Shown here in pieces: positions 6,059-7,633 of a stretch of 7,633 bases of DNA. Source of the DNA: Beijerinckiaceae bacterium (GTDB taxonomy: Bacteria; Pseudomonadota; Alphaproteobacteria; Rhizobiales; Beijerinckiaceae); the NCBI GenBank assembly GCA_947455285.1, contig CANGOK010000160.1:1-7633 (forward strand), in the 5' to 3' direction. Every line of letters begins with the position of its first letter. Position 1 is the stretch's first letter. A model generated the notes under the pieces. It ran no database searches, was not told the DNA's origin, and saw nothing but the letters and a program-made list of their open reading frames with translations. The translations under genes and the position numbers were made by a program.

Positions 6059-7633
6059 CTATTTGGCCATGGCTCCCCTCGCCGCTTCGATTTTCTCCTT
6101 CACGGCGTCAAGATTGAAGCTGGCGCCTTTCTGCATCGGCGGGAAATCAATTGCGGTCTGCGCGAGCTTTTCAACCGCCTGCTGGACGAACACATAACGC
6201 CAGAATTCGTATTGAAACCAGCTGAAGTAATTCTGCGACCCCACCTTCGTCCCGTCGCCCGGCCAACCCGTTCGCTCGAACGGGTCGAGGCGCAGATTGG
6301 TTATGAAGGGCACGTCGACCTTGTCCTTGGCGCCTAGCCAACCCGAGGGCTGGTCAATGAAGCGATATTTGTAATCGTCGATCCGCACGGCGCCGAGTTC
6401 GCTTTCGCCAAAATACCAGATCTCATGGCGGTTCGATGGACCCTTGCCTGTGATCATGTCGAGCTGGTTATAGCCATCGAGATGCACCTTGTAGTCGCGT
6501 CCGCCTATCATTTTGCCCTTCTTCAGCGCCTCGGCGATGTCTGGATCGCCGGCGGCGGCCATGAAAGTGGGGAACCAGTCGAGCCCCGAAATGATGCCAT
6601 TCTCCACCTTGCCCGCCGGAGTCTTGCCCGGCCAACGCAGAATGGCTGGCGCCCTGAAGCCTCCCTCCATCACGGTGCCCTTTGCTTGCGCGAATGGCGT
6701 CTGCCCACCATCGGGCCAAGTGAAGACCTCCGTGCCATTGTCGGTGGTGATGAGGACGATGGTGTTGTCGTCCACGCCAAGATCCACCAGCTTTTTCATG
6801 ACAAGACCGATGTCGTCATCGAACTGCGCCATGCCAGCTTCCTGAATGGACCAGCCATTCGTGGAATTCCGCATGGCCTGATATTTCGGCGACAGATGCG
6901 TGACGATATGCATGCGCGTGGGATTGAGCCAAACGAAGAAAGGCTTGTTCTCCGCCTTGGCCTTCTCCATGAAGCCCAGCGCCAGATCGCGGATCTCGTC
7001 ATCAACGGTTTCCATGCGCACAGGACAAAGCTCGCCTGCATCCTGAATTCGCTGCTTGCCAACCTTTCCCCAGCGCGGATCGACCGTGGGGTCGTCCACA
7101 TCGCTCGCCCATGAGTGAACCATGTTGCGCGGGCCTATCTGCGCCTTGAGGTCCTGCGGATAATTGGGGTGGCAGGGATCCTCCATCGCATCTAGGTGAT
7201 AAAGATATCCCATGAACTCATCGAAGCCATGCACAGTGGGCAGAAACTCGTTCTTGTCGCCAAGATGGTTCTTGCCGAATTGGCCGGTCGCATAACCAAG
7301 CTCCCTGAGTGCGGTGGCGATCGTGACAGCCTCAGCAGGCAGCCCGAGCGGCGCGCCCGCCTGCCCCACGGTCGTCATGCCCGTGCGGATCGGCAATTCG
7401 CCGGTGATGAAAGCCGCGCGTCCCGCCGTGCAGCTCGCCTCCGCATAATAATCGGTGAAGACCATGCCTTCCGAGGCGATCCTGTCGATATTAGGCGTGC
7501 GCCCCGCCATAATGCCGCGATGATAGGCGCCGATATTCCACATTCCGATGTCATCGCCCATGATGACGACGATATTGGGCCGTCGCTGCTCTGCAGTGCG
7601 TACAGGCGGCTGCGGTTGGGCGCGCGCGCTTGA
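6059..7633 (-). CDS. Type I arylsulfatase-family hydrolase, N-terminus beyond window
   Basis: This is a metal-dependent sulfate ester hydrolase of the arylsulfatase A / alkaline phosphatase superfamily. The window holds 524 residues and the natural stop; the frame is still open at the right edge, so the start lies outside. The ATG at 7561 is not the start: it is inside the core strand RRPNIVVIMGDDIG. Numbered from the edge, expected metal ligands are Asp27, Asp28, Asp298 and Asn299 (TTDNGTE), with GKNHLGD giving Lys121 and His123. Cys68 in SCTAGRAAFITG is the residue converted to formylglycine; the core is C-x-A-x-R rather than the commoner CxPSR. The first visible residues (SSARAQPQPP) look like the linker after an export signal, suggesting a periplasmic enzyme. 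It is convergent with cobC, and its substrate cannot be told. Confidence 0.92.
   Translation of the reverse strand, partial: SSARAQPQPPVRTAEQRRPNIVVIMGDDIGMWNIGAYHRGIMAGRTPNIDRIASEGMVFTDYYAEASCTAGRAAFITGELPIRTGMTTVGQAGAPLGLPAEAVTIATALRELGYATGQFGKNHLGDKNEFLPTVHGFDEFMGYLYHLDAMEDPCHPNYPQDLKAQIGPRNMVHSWASDVDDPTVDPRWGKVGKQRIQDAGELCPVRMETVDDEIRDLALGFMEKAKAENKPFFVWLNPTRMHIVTHLSPKYQAMRNSTNGWSIQEAGMAQFDDDIGLVMKKLVDLGVDDNTIVLITTDNGTEVFTWPDGGQTPFAQAKGTVMEGGFRAPAILRWPGKTPAGKVENGIISGLDWFPTFMAAAGDPDIAEALKKGKMIGGRDYKVHLDGYNQLDMITGKGPSNRHEIWYFGESELGAVRIDDYKYRFIDQPSGWLGAKDKVDVPFITNLRLDPFERTGWPGDGTKVGSQNYFSWFQYEFWRYVFVQQAVEKLAQTAIDFPPMQKGASFNLDAVKEKIEAARGAMAK

Noticed and set aside
6425..7114. A 229-codon plus-strand frame inside the sulfatase gene.
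   Set aside because: Antisense to the sulfatase catalytic domain, with no motif support.
1..7633. CRISPR arrays, tRNA or rRNA genes, insertion sequences, attachment sites.
   Set aside because: No repeat-spacer pattern, RNA gene signature, transposase or terminal inverted repeats were seen on either strand.

Overview
This window is a block of late cobalamin (vitamin B12) biosynthesis genes from a GC-rich alphaproteobacterium, most likely of the order Hyphomicrobiales. The gene set points there: the aerobic-pathway proteins CobN, CobW, CobO, CobQ, CobC and CbiB/CobD, a DUF1636 protein upstream of cobW, and a cobalamin riboswitch in front of that operon. The genus cannot be fixed from the sequence.

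Layout. On the minus strand, a cobalamin riboswitch (about 1681-1871) and a 120-base leader precede a tight operon: a small cysteine-rich DUF1636 protein (1171-1560), cobW (134-1174, 4-base overlap) and the first 40 codons of cobN (1-122), which runs off the left edge. On the plus strand, diverging from the same roughly 100-base control region, lie cobO (1978-2595) and cobQ (2592-4061, 4-base overlap, TTG start). cbiB (4045-5019, minus) converges on cobQ with a 17-base overlap and diverges from cobC (5018-6052, plus) with start codons that may overlap. At the right edge, convergent with cobC after 6 bases, is a type I sulfatase (6059-7633, minus) whose N-terminus lies outside the window.

How the genes work together. 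CobN is the large subunit of the ATP-dependent cobaltochelatase, and CobW is a GTPase linked to cobalt supply for it. The DUF1636 protein is unassigned, but its cysteines and position suggest a metal or iron-sulfur role at the same step. CobO adenosylates the corrin cobalt, CobQ amidates four side chains, CobC makes the (R)-1-amino-2-propanol O-phosphate linker from threonine phosphate, and CbiB attaches it. The riboswitch lets the end product shut down the cobalt-insertion operon. No second riboswitch is visible for cobO-cobQ. The sulfatase has no evident link to B12.

I found no wholly new system. The points most worth a second look are the DUF1636 protein, a leader hairpin able to mask the ribosome binding site of the riboswitch-controlled operon, and the compact overlapping arrangement around cbiB.
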